Of a stretch of 40,664 bases of DNA, positions 24,882 to 32,385 are shown one piece after another. Every line of letters begins with the position of its first letter. Position 1 is the stretch's first letter. The notes under the pieces were generated by a model. The model had not been told where the DNA came from. It saw nothing but the letters and a program-made list of their open reading frames with translations, and did not search any database. The DNA comes from Gaiellaceae bacterium (GTDB lineage Bacteria; Actinomycetota; Thermoleophilia; Gaiellales; Gaiellaceae), in assembly GCA_030446625.1 (NCBI GenBank), contig JAUJMY010000015.1, positions 1-40,664 on the forward strand. Reading direction: 5' to 3'. Both the position numbers and the translations under genes were made by a program.

Positions 24882-25186
24882 TCAGCCGCGCGAGCTCGTC
24901 CAGTCGAGTCCAAGCGCTTTCGCCGTTCGATCGAACTCGGCAACCGTCGGCGCGCGGCTATTCAGGCCGAGCACGGCGGCGATGCGCGCGAGCGCCTCTA
25001 GGCTTTCCGTCCGTTGCTCGACCTCGCGCTCGACCTTCGCCGCCCTTGGCGCGCCGGCGCCGATGAAGTCGCGCACCTGCTCATACGCACGCAGCTGATC
25101 CTTGGCCGAGAGGGCGACGAAACGCGCATGAGCGCGTCGAGCTCGGCGCCCCGCGCCGAGCGCAGCTGAGTACGCGGTGGTCTACT
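24882..25186 (-). pseudogene. Truncated N-terminal paralogue of the HTH-array protein
   Basis: Between in-frame stops at about 25186 and 24882 the text reads ARFVALSAKDQLRAYEQVRD, then RTESLEALARIAAVLGLNSR and APTVAEFDRTAKALGLDWTS before a stop. This lines up with residues 23-100 of the protein encoded at 23264-24760 (RRFLDLAIVDQIWVFERVAE, RVETLEALRRVRDHLKLDRS, PTVGEYDATRTQLGISWSSA). Everything after that point is missing. The only usable start is a GTG at 25076. A partial duplicate lying just upstream of the intact gene suggests unequal recombination or decay. Confidence 0.65.
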
Positions 25187-25314
25187 GCACGATCTCTGGT
25201 TCGGACTAGCAACGGCACCGTCCTTCGCTGGCGCCTCGGGCAGCCCGTCCAGTGGCGCAGCCGCCGCAGGCATCTCAGTCTCGCAGCGTCCGGCCGCGGT
25301 GCGACGCTGACGCG

Positions 25315-25803
25315 GTGGCGCGCGCGCAGCGAAAGGGTCAGAACAAGGCGACCCGCGCCGGCCGCCACCGCCTGCCTTTCGAGTTCCCCTTCTTTCCACC
25401 GCCGGAAGACATCGTCGCGCGCGCGAACTCCATCGGCGCCGACGCCGTCCTCGCCGAACTCGTCGCCGAAGGCGACCAGCAGTCGATGCGTGGTGGCGGG
25501 CTGGTCACGGCCGCCGCATTTGCGATAGCGACTTCCGCGGTCGTCAGGGTCGCCGCAGGGCTGGCTGACTGGCAGTACGTGGGCACTCTGCTGTTTGCCG
25601 GTGTCGGGCTGGCGGCGGCGCTAGTTGCGCAGGTGACGCGCGCCGGCGCACTGAGCGTCGGGCTTGCCGCCGACGCTGACGACGTCAAGCACGCCTACTG
25701 GGCAGTTCGGCGCAAAGCCTTCTGGCTGGAGCTCGCAACGTGGACTGTCGGATCAGCGCTCGCAGCCGTCGCGCTCTTCGCGCTTACCTTGGCGCCGACG
25801 TAG
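25315..25803 (+). CDS. Predicted three-helix membrane protein, 162 aa
   Basis: GTG at 25315 opens a basic tail (VARAQRKGQNKATRAGRHRL) and an amphipathic stretch (FPFFPPPEDIVARANSIGAD). Three hydrophobic segments follow: GLVTAAAFAIATSAVVRVAA, YVGTLLFAGVGLAAALVAQV and LELATWTVGSALAAVALFAL. The loop between helices 2 and 3 is charged (DADDVKHAYWAVRRK). No family is recognised; small membrane proteins of this build are often effectors in defence islands, but nothing here proves that. The 3' end overlaps the convergent gene at 25695-25976 by 109 bases. Confidence 0.6.
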   Translation: MARAQRKGQNKATRAGRHRLPFEFPFFPPPEDIVARANSIGADAVLAELVAEGDQQSMRGGGLVTAAAFAIATSAVVRVAAGLADWQYVGTLLFAGVGLAAALVAQVTRAGALSVGLAADADDVKHAYWAVRRKAFWLELATWTVGSALAAVALFALTLAPT

Positions 25804-25976
25804 TCAGCGACCAGTGGAGCGAGAACCGTAACTGCGGCACCCGCAACGATCAGCGCGAGCGGTACGGCTGGGGGCAGCGGTGCCACCGACGCCACAACAG
25901 CGAGAACTCCGCCCGCGACCATCAACGTGACGGCGAATCTTCCAAGGCGGCAAAGCGCGGAGAAGGAGGCGTCCAT
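25695..25976 (-). CDS. Small two-helix membrane protein, 93 aa
   Basis: ATG at 25976 has a very good ribosome-binding site (AGAGGAG, two bases before ATG). Two membrane helices: FAVTLMVAGGVLAVVASVAP and AVPLALIVAGAAVTVLAPLV, followed by a polar tail. It lies 157 bases downstream of the gene at 26134-26598 and overlaps the 3' end of the plus-strand membrane gene. Unknown function; it could be the last gene of the subtilase cluster. Confidence 0.55.
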   Translation of the reverse strand: MDASFSALCRLGRFAVTLMVAGGVLAVVASVAPLPPAVPLALIVAGAAVTVLAPLVADYVGAKVSAKSATAASADPTVHVASSSQKALRRTAQ

Positions 25977-26133
25977 TACTCCTCTATAGGTGATCGCTAC
26001 GCGCGCGGGGCGTCTTTTCGCATCCGGCCGCGCTCAGCGCATCATCCCGCCCGCGACCGGAGCCGGCCGCGCGTCGCCCAGGCGCGCTCGGCCACGGCCA
26101 CCGCGCTTCGGCTCGATCGCCCGTCGATGCTGC

Positions 26134-26598
26134 TCAGCTCGAAGCTGGAGCAGGTGCGACGTTCGTCTTGACGTCGGGCTTGATCGCCTCGATTGCTGCC
26201 TTGACTTTCGCAACAGTCGCATCGACCGGAAGCTTGAGTACCGCCTCAACCATCCTCTCGATCGAGTCCTTCGGCTCGTCCTTCGTCTCGATCTCGACCT
26301 TGCCGTCAGCGGCCAACGTGACGATCCACCCGTATGGCACTTCACGGTCGCGCTTAATGACAGCGGGTTTGCTTGTGAGATCGAGTCGCACGCCCCCGCG
26401 ATACTCGTTGATAACCCGGAGGACGAACTTACCCACGGCCAAGCCCACTCCAACTAGGACGGCGGCGGTCAGCGGGTCAAGCGCCAGCTCCTCGACCTCA
26501 TGCTCGTCGCCTCGCGTGAGCCCCTCTAGCTCCCCCAGCGCCGCAAGGTCAGCTTCCTCGTCGGAGACGACAACCACGGTCACCATGTCCTCAGCCAT
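26134..26598 (-). CDS. Small protein resembling effector-associated constant component (EACC1-like)
   Basis: 154 residues: an acidic N-terminal part (VVVVSDEEADLAALGELEGL), a hydrophobic Gly-rich helix (LTAAVLVGVGLAVGKFVLRV), then a beta-rich region (GGVRLDLTSKPAVIKRDREV, GWIVTLAADGKVEIETKDEP) and a last helix. This order (short helical start, glycine-rich hydrophobic helix, beta strands) resembles the small EACC1-type components that accompany caspase- or trypsin-like effectors in actinobacterial conflict systems. The resemblance is structural and tentative. Its ATG overlaps the subtilase stop by eight bases, so the two are probably co-translated. Confidence 0.55.
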   Translation of the reverse strand: MAEDMVTVVVVSDEEADLAALGELEGLTRGDEHEVEELALDPLTAAVLVGVGLAVGKFVLRVINEYRGGVRLDLTSKPAVIKRDREVPYGWIVTLAADGKVEIETKDEPKDSIERMVEAVLKLPVDATVAKVKAAIEAIKPDVKTNVAPAPASS

Positions 26599-28045
26599 GC
26601 GGCACCTCGCTCTCCTCGGTCGCTTGTTCCGGGCGGGCGCGGAACTGCCCGCTCGGATAATCCCACATCACGAGCGGCATCGTGGAGGCCACCAAGGTCT
26701 CGATCTGGCGCACACGTTCCTCGTCGAAGAGAGGCGCTTCGAGGAGACCCGCGTCAATGTCCTGCGCGTAGTTATCGAGCTCGAGGACCCTGAGCCACTG
26801 CCGCGTCGGTAGCGTCGCCAGCAACTCCCGCACGAGCGCGACTGAAACGAAACCAGCTCCCTGCTCATGACGAGGCACGTCCGGCACTGCGCGGGCCGCG
26901 AGGAGCAGGAGCCGTCGAATTTGATCGGGGCCGCCGCGCGGATGAGCGTCCCACCCGGCGGCGGCCATTTGCGCGAAGGCACGCACGGAAGGCTCCGACT
27001 CCCGGCACTGCGGGAGCGCCGGCAGCACTGGGACCGCGACACGGGGAGCGCCGTGATGCCACGTCTCGCCGCGAAAGCGGTCGACGATCGCCACCCCGAC
27101 CAGGCGAATGCCTTCGATTGGACCGCCACGCGCGAGCTGCGAGGCGTGGCGTAGGTACAGAATCGCCGCCGCGCAGAGCAGCGCGCAGTAGCTGATCCGT
27201 GGCGCCGCAAAGCTAGTGCCGGTGCGCGTCGTGTCAACGAACGACCTGCCCCAGGCGACGACGTCCGGCCCGCTCTCAGGCGCCTCGGGAACACCACGAC
27301 TCGAGCGTTTCAGTAGAACGCTCCCAGCTTCATCATCGGTCCCGCCGACGGCCATCACCCACGGTGGCTGAGCCCACGCCGACATAGTTTCCACGCCGCT
27401 AATCGCGCCGCTGTTGCCCGCTGCTGCAACGACAAGGCAGGCCCGCGACAGATACCAGGTCGCGGCCTGCACCGGGTCACCGAGGTCGATGGGAAACAGA
27501 ATCGAGCGCGGCCCGAGGCTGAGGTTCACGACAGGCAAGAGCATCGCCTCGGTTGGCCAGCGAAGAGTGGGGTCTACCTCGATCAGCCCTGACTCGCTTC
27601 CGAGCACGAAGTAACCGGGCAGGTCATCGCCCCGCATGCCGCCGAACTGCGCGGATGCTGGTGCGTCGCTCAGTTGATTGACGATCACGAGCTGTGCCAC
27701 GTGATCTAGTGCTCGTACGACGCGGTGTGTCCACGCGAAGCTCTCGTGGAGCACACCGAACCCGGCGATCACCCCGCACTCGGCCAACGGCGCGAGGTCT
27801 GACTTCGACTCGACCACGGCGAGGTGCAGCCCGCGAAACGCATGTAGCGCTCGCTCTTCCAAAGGAGCGTCCAGCGCGATTGTGCCCGGCTGGAACCAAA
27901 CTACGAGAGAGCCCGGCCGGACTTCGAGGTCGGCAGCTTCAGGGCCGACGGCGACGTCGTCCGCGTAGACGTCGATCGCGTACGGCGATTGGCCCGCTAC
28001 ATCCGGAAAGAGCATCTGGAGGAGTAGTCTTACGTGAAGGGCCAT
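26591..28045 (-). CDS. Divergent subtilisin-like (S8) peptidase domain protein
   Basis: The 484 residues include the late half of a subtilase domain: NLSLGP (174-179), VVAAAGNSGA with oxyanion Asn211, WVMAVGGTDDEAG, VVAWGRSFVDT and the nucleophile motif TGTSFAAPRIS (Ser278). The early Asp (usually DTG or DSG) and His (usually HGTHVAG) motifs are not visible; the corresponding region is GVIAGFGVLHESFAWTHRVV. No signal peptide is seen, so it should be cytoplasmic. The last 200 residues are helical and unrecognised. ATG at 28045 follows the preceding stop by nine bases. Cytoplasmic subtilases next to small companion proteins are known as effector proteases in conflict systems; whether this one is active is open. 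Confidence 0.78.
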   Translation of the reverse strand: MALHVRLLLQMLFPDVAGQSPYAIDVYADDVAVGPEAADLEVRPGSLVVWFQPGTIALDAPLEERALHAFRGLHLAVVESKSDLAPLAECGVIAGFGVLHESFAWTHRVVRALDHVAQLVIVNQLSDAPASAQFGGMRGDDLPGYFVLGSESGLIEVDPTLRWPTEAMLLPVVNLSLGPRSILFPIDLGDPVQAATWYLSRACLVVAAAGNSGAISGVETMSAWAQPPWVMAVGGTDDEAGSVLLKRSSRGVPEAPESGPDVVAWGRSFVDTTRTGTSFAAPRISYCALLCAAAILYLRHASQLARGGPIEGIRLVGVAIVDRFRGETWHHGAPRVAVPVLPALPQCRESEPSVRAFAQMAAAGWDAHPRGGPDQIRRLLLLAARAVPDVPRHEQGAGFVSVALVRELLATLPTRQWLRVLELDNYAQDIDAGLLEAPLFDEERVRQIETLVASTMPLVMWDYPSGQFRARPEQATEESEVPHG

Positions 28046-28054
28046 TGATGCGAC

Positions 28055-28338
28055 TCAGCAGTTGACGTACTTGATCGGGTCCGTGCGCCGCGGCTGAGGT
28101 AGGCGCTGACGTCCTTCGATGAAGCGGTCTTCCATTCCGACATCGCGCTCGCCGCTAAAGGCCCAGCGGCGGCCGTCTTGCTCCCACGCGTCGATGCGAT
28201 AGACGGCGCGTGTGGTCGTGATGGCCGCCGGCGATGTTGGTCAGCTCGGCGCGGACGAGCTCGAGCGCGTCGATGACCGCGGCCTCGACGCCGACCTCGA
28301 CGCCGGCGGCGCAGAACCATCGGATGCCGTCATGTTCA
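28055..28338 (-). pseudogene. Small protein gene with frameshift, between HEPN-like and subtilase genes
   Basis: Two adjacent frames each look coding. The first reads HDGIRWFCAAGVEVGVEAAV and IDALELVRAELTNIAGGHHD. The second continues AVYRIDAWEQDGRRWAFSGE, RDVGMEDRFIEGRQRL and ends DPIKYVNC at a TGA (28055-28057). The switch is near 28,205-28,215, where a CG-rich run could have lost two bases. The start is unclear: the first frame has no good start codon near the end of the upstream gene. If repaired, the product would be about 90-95 residues. It sits nine bases before the subtilase ATG. Confidence 0.5.
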
Positions 28339-28737
28339 GCTCCGGAGTTCGGGCCGGGCGAGCAGGTAGCGCTCGATCGCAGCAAGGGTGTGACGCGCTG
28401 GTTTCCCCTGCAGGTGCGACCGGTACTCGCCCTCGCCGTCGTCGGGACGGCGGCGCGGCGGAAGGTCGTCCGCACGCTTCCAACGGTGCTCGAAGAACAC
28501 GAGCGGGAACGACAAGGGAAACGTGACGCCTGGGTAGTCGACGACCAGCGCGTTCCACCACTGGTGGGCGACGCGGTTGCGCGCGAACCTCGTTCCGCGT
28601 AGCTCGGGCGATTCGTTCGGCCTCTTGAGACGGTCGTCAATGCTTGCCGTCCACGCAAGCGCCTCGAACAGTGCGTGGAAGGCGTCGCCCGGCTCGGGGT
28701 AATTGATGCTCGACTCAAACCGCGCTCGCGCCTTCAC
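28336..28737 (-). CDS. HEPN-like helical protein with RNxxxH motif
   Basis: 133 residues from GTG 28737: KARARFESSINYPEPGDAFH, ALFEALAWTASIDDRLKRP, then RGTRFARNRVAHQWWNALVV, where RNRVAH is the RNxxxH pattern of HEPN RNases, and an aromatic stretch FPLSFPLVFFEHRWKRADDL. The frame is open upstream and reads VAVDLRLLVEGFVKARARFE, which is more protein-like than the alternative, so the true gene probably begins further upstream and is joined by a frameshift to the segment at 28734-29003. It is the first or second gene of a leftward run ending with the subtilase and its small companion. Confidence 0.6.
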   Translation of the reverse strand: MKARARFESSINYPEPGDAFHALFEALAWTASIDDRLKRPNESPELRGTRFARNRVAHQWWNALVVDYPGVTFPLSFPLVFFEHRWKRADDLPPRRRPDDGEGEYRSHLQGKPARHTLAAIERYLLARPELRS

Positions 28738-29003
28738 GAACCCTTCAACGAGCAGACGAAGATCGACGGCGACGGACGTGTGTGGAGCGTACCGCCACGG
28801 CTCGCACGCTTCGTCGCGACGACCGTCGTGTGGCTTGAAGCGCAGACCCTTCGCGTGTCCGCGAGAGACGCCTGTGTCAGACGCGCGCTCGCCAGCGACA
28901 TCACCTCTGGGCCGCGTGGCTCCAGGCTTCGATCGAGGAGGTCATAGACCTCCCACGTCTCCGCGCCATAGACGCGCGATATCGCCCGCAGATGGTCGTC
29001 CAC
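28734..29003 (-). CDS. Hypothetical protein, likely N-terminal part of the HEPN-like gene
   Basis: ATG at 29003: MDDHLRAISRVYGAETWEVY, DLLDRSLEPRGPEVMSLASA, RLTQASLADTRRV. After that the frame becomes Ser/Thr/Arg-rich and unlike protein (ASSHTTVVATKRASRGG), while the neighbouring frame looks coding (LRFKPHDGRRDEACEPWRYA). I read this as one gene of about 220 codons with a frameshift near 28,850. It starts four bases after the stop of the DUF4062-linked frame. Confidence 0.45.
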   Translation of the reverse strand: MDDHLRAISRVYGAETWEVYDLLDRSLEPRGPEVMSLASARLTQASLADTRRVCASSHTTVVATKRASRGGTLHTRPSPSIFVCSLKGS

Positions 29004-29006
29004 GAC

Positions 29007-29603
29007 CTACCTCCGCCAGTCTCCCTCGATGACCCGCCTAGTCGCGGGCGCGTTGCGGGAGCCGATCCCGCCGTCGAACCACTCAATGGAGACGCGTCGC
29101 GCGTCGCCGAGGCGTGGTCCGACAAAGACGCGTAAGACACGGGGCGAGCGGCCGCCGCCGACGAGGCCCTCCGTAAGCACGAGTCGGGTGATCGGCTCGA
29201 CGATCTCGTTCGGGAGGTCGAAGGCGACGCCGAGGTCGTCAGGGTCGACGCCGGTCTCGGCGGCGAAGCCGAACCCGCCGCTGATCGCCTGCGGCAGCGG
29301 CTGGTTGAAGAGTTGATGGCGAAGCCCGGCTTCCACGAGCTGATCGGACGAGATTGCGTTGAAGCTTGCGCGCATCGACGTCGGCTGCGGGCGCGTGACC
29401 CCGCTGAGGCTGATCTCCAGCGTAGACGCGCCGCCAGCACGGGTTGTGCGCCGGACCGATGAGACCTCACCATCGCGGACGCCGGCGGCGTACGTAAGCC
29501 GCACGCGCGCGCGACCCCACTGCTGGCCACGCAGCTGCTCGAATCGCGTAGGCGACGTCGTCGTTCGCGCGCGCGTGTAATAGAACTGCATCGTCGCGGT
29601 CAT
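29007..29603 (-). CDS. C-terminal part of the DUF4062 gene, in shifted frame
   Basis: The 198-residue frame becomes protein-like from about residue 20: RFEQLRGQQWGRARVRLTYA, AGVRDGEVSSVRRTT, TLEISLSGVTRPQPTSMRAS, QLVEAGLRHQLFNQPLP and RVLRVFVGPRLGDARRVSIE. It overlaps the end of the upstream DUF4062 frame by 137 bases. The upstream frame stops making sense near 29,535, just where this one starts to. A single protein of about 370 residues with one frameshift is the likeliest original. The C-terminal domain is not recognised. Confidence 0.55.
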   Translation of the reverse strand: MTATMQFYYTRARTTTSPTRFEQLRGQQWGRARVRLTYAAGVRDGEVSSVRRTTRAGGASTLEISLSGVTRPQPTSMRASFNAISSDQLVEAGLRHQLFNQPLPQAISGGFGFAAETGVDPDDLGVAFDLPNEIVEPITRLVLTEGLVGGGRSPRVLRVFVGPRLGDARRVSIEWFDGGIGSRNAPATRRVIEGDWRR

Positions 29604-30147
29604 CGATCAGGTCGGCGCGGAAGACGTAGTCGCCGAGCTTGACCCACGGTGCGAGCGCTTCGGCCGCCAACTCGTGCAGGCGTCGACGGACGCGGCGGGC
29701 GAGGTCGTTCGCATCGTTGTAATCCTCGGTCGTCACGAAGACGCGGATGCGATCGATGAAGCGGCGCAAGTGCCCTTCCCGCTCCGGGGCGGCGGCGGCG
29801 GCGTAAACCGCAACCCGCTGCCCACGCTCGCGTGCGCGCATGTACTCGGTCTCGGTGGGCGAGAAGCCGGTCTCAAGCATCGTCCCGTAGACCTCATTGA
29901 GGATGCCGATGTAGATCGTCGCGGAATCGACACCGACGAGGTACGCCTCCTCAGCGCGCGCGTCGCGACCGAGCTCCTCGAACCAGACGGGACGCGCGCC
30001 CTCCTCCTCGACGGCAGCGGCGACGGCGCGGCGCTCGTGGGCGGTGTCGGCCATCGCCGACGAGATGAACACGCGCTGATCCGACAGCCATGCGCGCGCC
30101 GCCTCGGGGTCAGCGCGACGGGCGGCGGCGGTCAGATCGATCTCCAC
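29467..30147 (-). CDS. DUF4062 domain protein (N-terminal part)
   Basis: GTG at 30147. After a short start comes the DUF4062 signature: DQRVFISSAMADTAHERRAV, AAAVEEEGARPVWFEELGRD, AEEAYLVGVDSATIYIGILN and SPTETEYMRARERGQRVAVY, then RRFIDRIRVFVTTEDYNDAN. DUF4062 proteins are usually multidomain, with a second part involved in NTP- or conflict-related functions. The region WVKLGDYVFRADLIDDRDDA begins the second part. The last 20-25 residues (ARAAYVRRRRPRW) are out of frame; see 29007-29603. Divergent from the plus-strand frames starting at 30184. Confidence 0.75.
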   Translation of the reverse strand: MEIDLTAAARRADPEAARAWLSDQRVFISSAMADTAHERRAVAAAVEEEGARPVWFEELGRDARAEEAYLVGVDSATIYIGILNEVYGTMLETGFSPTETEYMRARERGQRVAVYAAAAAPEREGHLRRFIDRIRVFVTTEDYNDANDLARRVRRRLHELAAEALAPWVKLGDYVFRADLIDDRDDAVLLHARANDDVAYAIRAAAWPAVGSRARAAYVRRRRPRW

Positions 30148-30183
30148 GCCTACATACGTACCCGCGCGAGCCAGACACGGAGC

Positions 30184-30665
30184 ATGCGCCCCGCCGGCGC
30201 GACCTTCGTAGACGTGCCCAACACGAGAAGCGAGCGCTGGCGGTACGAGCGGATCTACATCGACCGCGGCGAGCTAGAGCGTGAACACGCCACCCGCTGG
30301 CTTAAGCAGGTTGGCCACCCGTCGACGCGGGCGTACCCGCTGACCGCTCGGTCGACCTGCTCGCTGCGGATCCGCGAGACAGCGCGCTGGTCACGCGCGA
30401 GGACGTGAGCCTCGTGGCTCACGATGGGGCTTCCGCGGCCACGCCGGTGAATCTCTTCACGACCGCCGCTGCGGCGAAGACGGCGACGACGACCGCGACG
30501 AGCAAGGGCAAGAACCGCCCGTCGGCTGCCCCCACAACGCTACGGTCGGGCGCAGCACGTCGTTGGATGCGCGGTTTCGACTCTGGCGCAGCCGGAAGCA
30601 GGTTGGCGGTCGCGTGGCAGGCAGGCTTGCGTCGGCGTTCGATCGTGCGATCCGCGGTACGGTGA
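30184..30665 (+). pseudogene. Hypothetical gene with frameshift
   Basis: ATG at 30184: MRPAGATFVDVPNTRSERWR, YERIYIDRGELEREHATRWL, KQVGHPS. From about 30,330 the coding character moves to another frame, ADRSVDLLAADPRDSALVTR, EDVSLVAHDGASAATPVNLF, then a Thr/Ala-rich tail to a TGA at 30663. Third positions are almost all G or C in each half, which supports coding in both. No family is recognised. Confidence 0.45.
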
Positions 30666-30669
30666 GCGC

Positions 30670-30816
30670 GTGGACGGCGCGGACATTCGCAGGGGCGCGC
30701 GTCGGACGATTATTCGAGAGGTGGCCGGTGAGCGGAACCGTGCAGGCGGGATCCACGTGCCGCCGAACGACACCGGTCAGGCGGATGACCTCGCCTTTTG
30801 GGACAAGGTGGACTAG
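30670..30816 (+). CDS. Small hypothetical protein, 48 aa
   Basis: GTG at 30670: VDGADIRRGARRTIIREVAG, ERNRAGGIHVPPNDTGQADD, LAFWDKVD. It is charged and protein-like, about five bases after the previous frame ends and 49 bases before the three-Cys-motif gene. No ribosome-binding site stands out. Confidence 0.35.
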   Translation: MDGADIRRGARRTIIREVAGERNRAGGIHVPPNDTGQADDLAFWDKVD

Positions 30817-30865
30817 CGCTTGCTCGCGGCTGGCATCCCGTGGGAGCAAGCGTGCGGCGTGCGAA

Positions 30866-31597
30866 ATGGCTGAGCGCAGCGCTATCGAATGGACGGAGGC
30901 CACCTGGAACCCGGTCACCGGCTGCACCAAGATCAGTCCTGGCTGCGCTCACTGCTACGCCGAACGCTTTGCCGAGCGCTGGCGAGGAATCTCGGGTCAC
31001 CCGTACGAGCAGGGGTTCGATATCCGGCTCTGGCCAAGCCGGCTCGAGCTTCCGCTGCGCTGGCGTCGGCCTCGCCTCGTGTTCGTGAACTCGATGAGCG
31101 ACCTCTTTCACCCTGAGGTTCCCAGCTCGTTCATCCATCGCACGTTCGAGGTAATGGAAGAAGCGCAGTGGCACACCTTCCAAGTGCTGACTAAGCGACA
31201 CGAACGGCTCGCCGAGATGGCCGCGGAGCTGCCCTGGCCGCCGAACGTGTGGATCGGCGTCTCAATCGAGAACCGCCGGTGGGTGCGGAGAGCTGACTAC
31301 CTCCGCGATGTGCCGCAGGCGGCGGTGAGGTTCATAAGCGCCGAGCCGCTCGTAGGCCCCCTTGACGGGCTTGACCTAACGAACATCGACTGGGTGATCG
31401 GCGGCGGCGAGTCAGGACCCGGACACCGGCCAGTGAAAGAGGAGTGGCTGATCGATTTGCGCGAGCGCTGCCTGGAAGCGCGCGTGCCGTTCTTCTTCAA
31501 GCAGTGGGGCGGCACACGCCCTAAAACCGGCGGGCGGAGTCTTCAGAGCCGCGAGTGGTCTGAGATGCCCGTTCACGCTCGAGCTGCGCGATCCTGA
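30866..31597 (+). CDS. Three-Cys-motif phage Gp37/Gp68 family protein (DUF5131)
   Basis: 243 residues from ATG 30866. It begins MAERSAIEWTEATWNPVTGC and carries the motif CTKISPGCAHCYAERFAER, with Cys20, Cys27 and Cys30 (CX6CX2C), followed by RPRLVFVNSMSDLFHPEVPS, FQVLTKRHERLAEMA, NVWIGVSIENRRWVRRADYL, RFISAEPLVGPL, IDWVIGGGESGPGHRPVKEE and FFKQWGG. These are the conserved blocks of DUF5131, a radical-SAM-like family found in phages and islands and often paired with TcmP, which occurs here 930 bases downstream. The reaction is unknown. The cluster-type cysteines suggest an Fe-S centre. Confidence 0.88.
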   Translation: MAERSAIEWTEATWNPVTGCTKISPGCAHCYAERFAERWRGISGHPYEQGFDIRLWPSRLELPLRWRRPRLVFVNSMSDLFHPEVPSSFIHRTFEVMEEAQWHTFQVLTKRHERLAEMAAELPWPPNVWIGVSIENRRWVRRADYLRDVPQAAVRFISAEPLVGPLDGLDLTNIDWVIGGGESGPGHRPVKEEWLIDLRERCLEARVPFFFKQWGGTRPKTGGRSLQSREWSEMPVHARAARS

Positions 31598-31790
31598 AAC
31601 GACGGCTTGCGAGCGTTTCTTCGAGGTGGGCGATACGGGCCTCGTGGTGCCGCCTCATCGTAGGATGATCGGCGCCGATGATCGCGCGGCGCCAAACCAG
31701 CTCCTTTGCCTCTAGACGCTGATCTCGACGCAAGTCCGCCAGAGAGAACAACGGCCGATCAAGGTCCGCACGCGATTCGCTCGACGTCAT
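31521..31790 (-). CDS. Small hypothetical coiled-coil protein, 89 aa
   Basis: ATG at 31790: MTSSESRADLDRPLFSLADL, RRDQRLEAKELVWRRAIIGA, then a helical stretch RHHEARIAHLEETLASRRFR and AQLERERASQTTR. It overlaps the DUF5131 3' end by 77 bases, tail to tail. The C-terminal part lies in that overlap, so support comes only from the first 60 residues. Plausible but uncertain. Confidence 0.35.
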   Translation of the reverse strand: MTSSESRADLDRPLFSLADLRRDQRLEAKELVWRRAIIGADHPTMRRHHEARIAHLEETLASRRFRIAQLERERASQTTRGSEDSARRF

Positions 31791-31834
31791 AGCTCGACAC
31801 TAGAACTGGCGTAGCGCGCGTACGGCGTTTTTCC

Positions 31835-32282
31835 GTGATTGATCCTGACCAACTCGCAAGAGTGACCGTCGCAGAACTTCCGTGGCCGGATAATCCCGGA
31901 CTTCCACACGCGTTCTGTTGGCTCCAGGAGCTCACAACGGAACTGTTCGCCTCTCCCTCTGTCATGCCTGATGAGACAGAACGTCAGAGGCTGAACGCGG
32001 AGCTCGTGCAAAGACGTTCGGCGAACGGCGACATCGCAAGGTGTTGGTTCCATCGCCCTTGGCGTGCTTGAGGGATCCATTCGCAGCGGCGAACCGGACA
32101 TTCGGGAGCGAATCGCCTGCGACCACAAGAGTGGCGAGGTGGCGCGACTCGTAATCGGCCTCCTTGCGACGGATACCGCGATTCGCTGGACACCAGGTTC
32201 AACCACGCTCGTAAACGGGATGAAGCGGGTCTGTGCGATGAAGGAGCAGGGCGTGCCTGAGACCGTGGCCCGCGTCACCTAG
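31835..32282 (+). pseudogene. Hypothetical gene with frameshift, between the three-Cys and TcmP genes
   Basis: GTG at 31835: MIDPDQLARVTVAELPWPDN, HAFCWLQELTTELFASPS, ETERQRLNAELVQRRSANGD. At about 32,040 the frame shifts and the text continues VGSIALGVLEGSIRSGEPDI, RERIACDHKSGEVARLVIGL, LATDTAIRWTPG and VNGMKRVCAMKEQGVPETVA to a TAG at 32280. Together about 148 residues. Both halves look coding; a single extra or missing base in AGGTGTTGG explains the break. Unrecognised. Confidence 0.5.
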
Positions 32283-32385
32283 CCGAACCGAGGCTAGGCA
32301 CCTTACGAGGCGCCCCAACGGCGGCGGTGCCGTCATGGCGCCTCTCTAGAGTGGAAGTGCCCGAGGTTCGTGGGGCCGTTTTGGC

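Noticed and set aside
30457..30930. Minus-strand frame of 157 codons before the three-Cys-motif gene
   Set aside because: Composition is Ser/Arg/Pro-rich and it lies opposite plus-strand frames with better coding character and a recognised family start.
31787..32278. Minus-strand frame of 163 codons
   Set aside because: It is antisense to two plus-strand halves that look like one frameshifted protein; its own residues are not protein-like.
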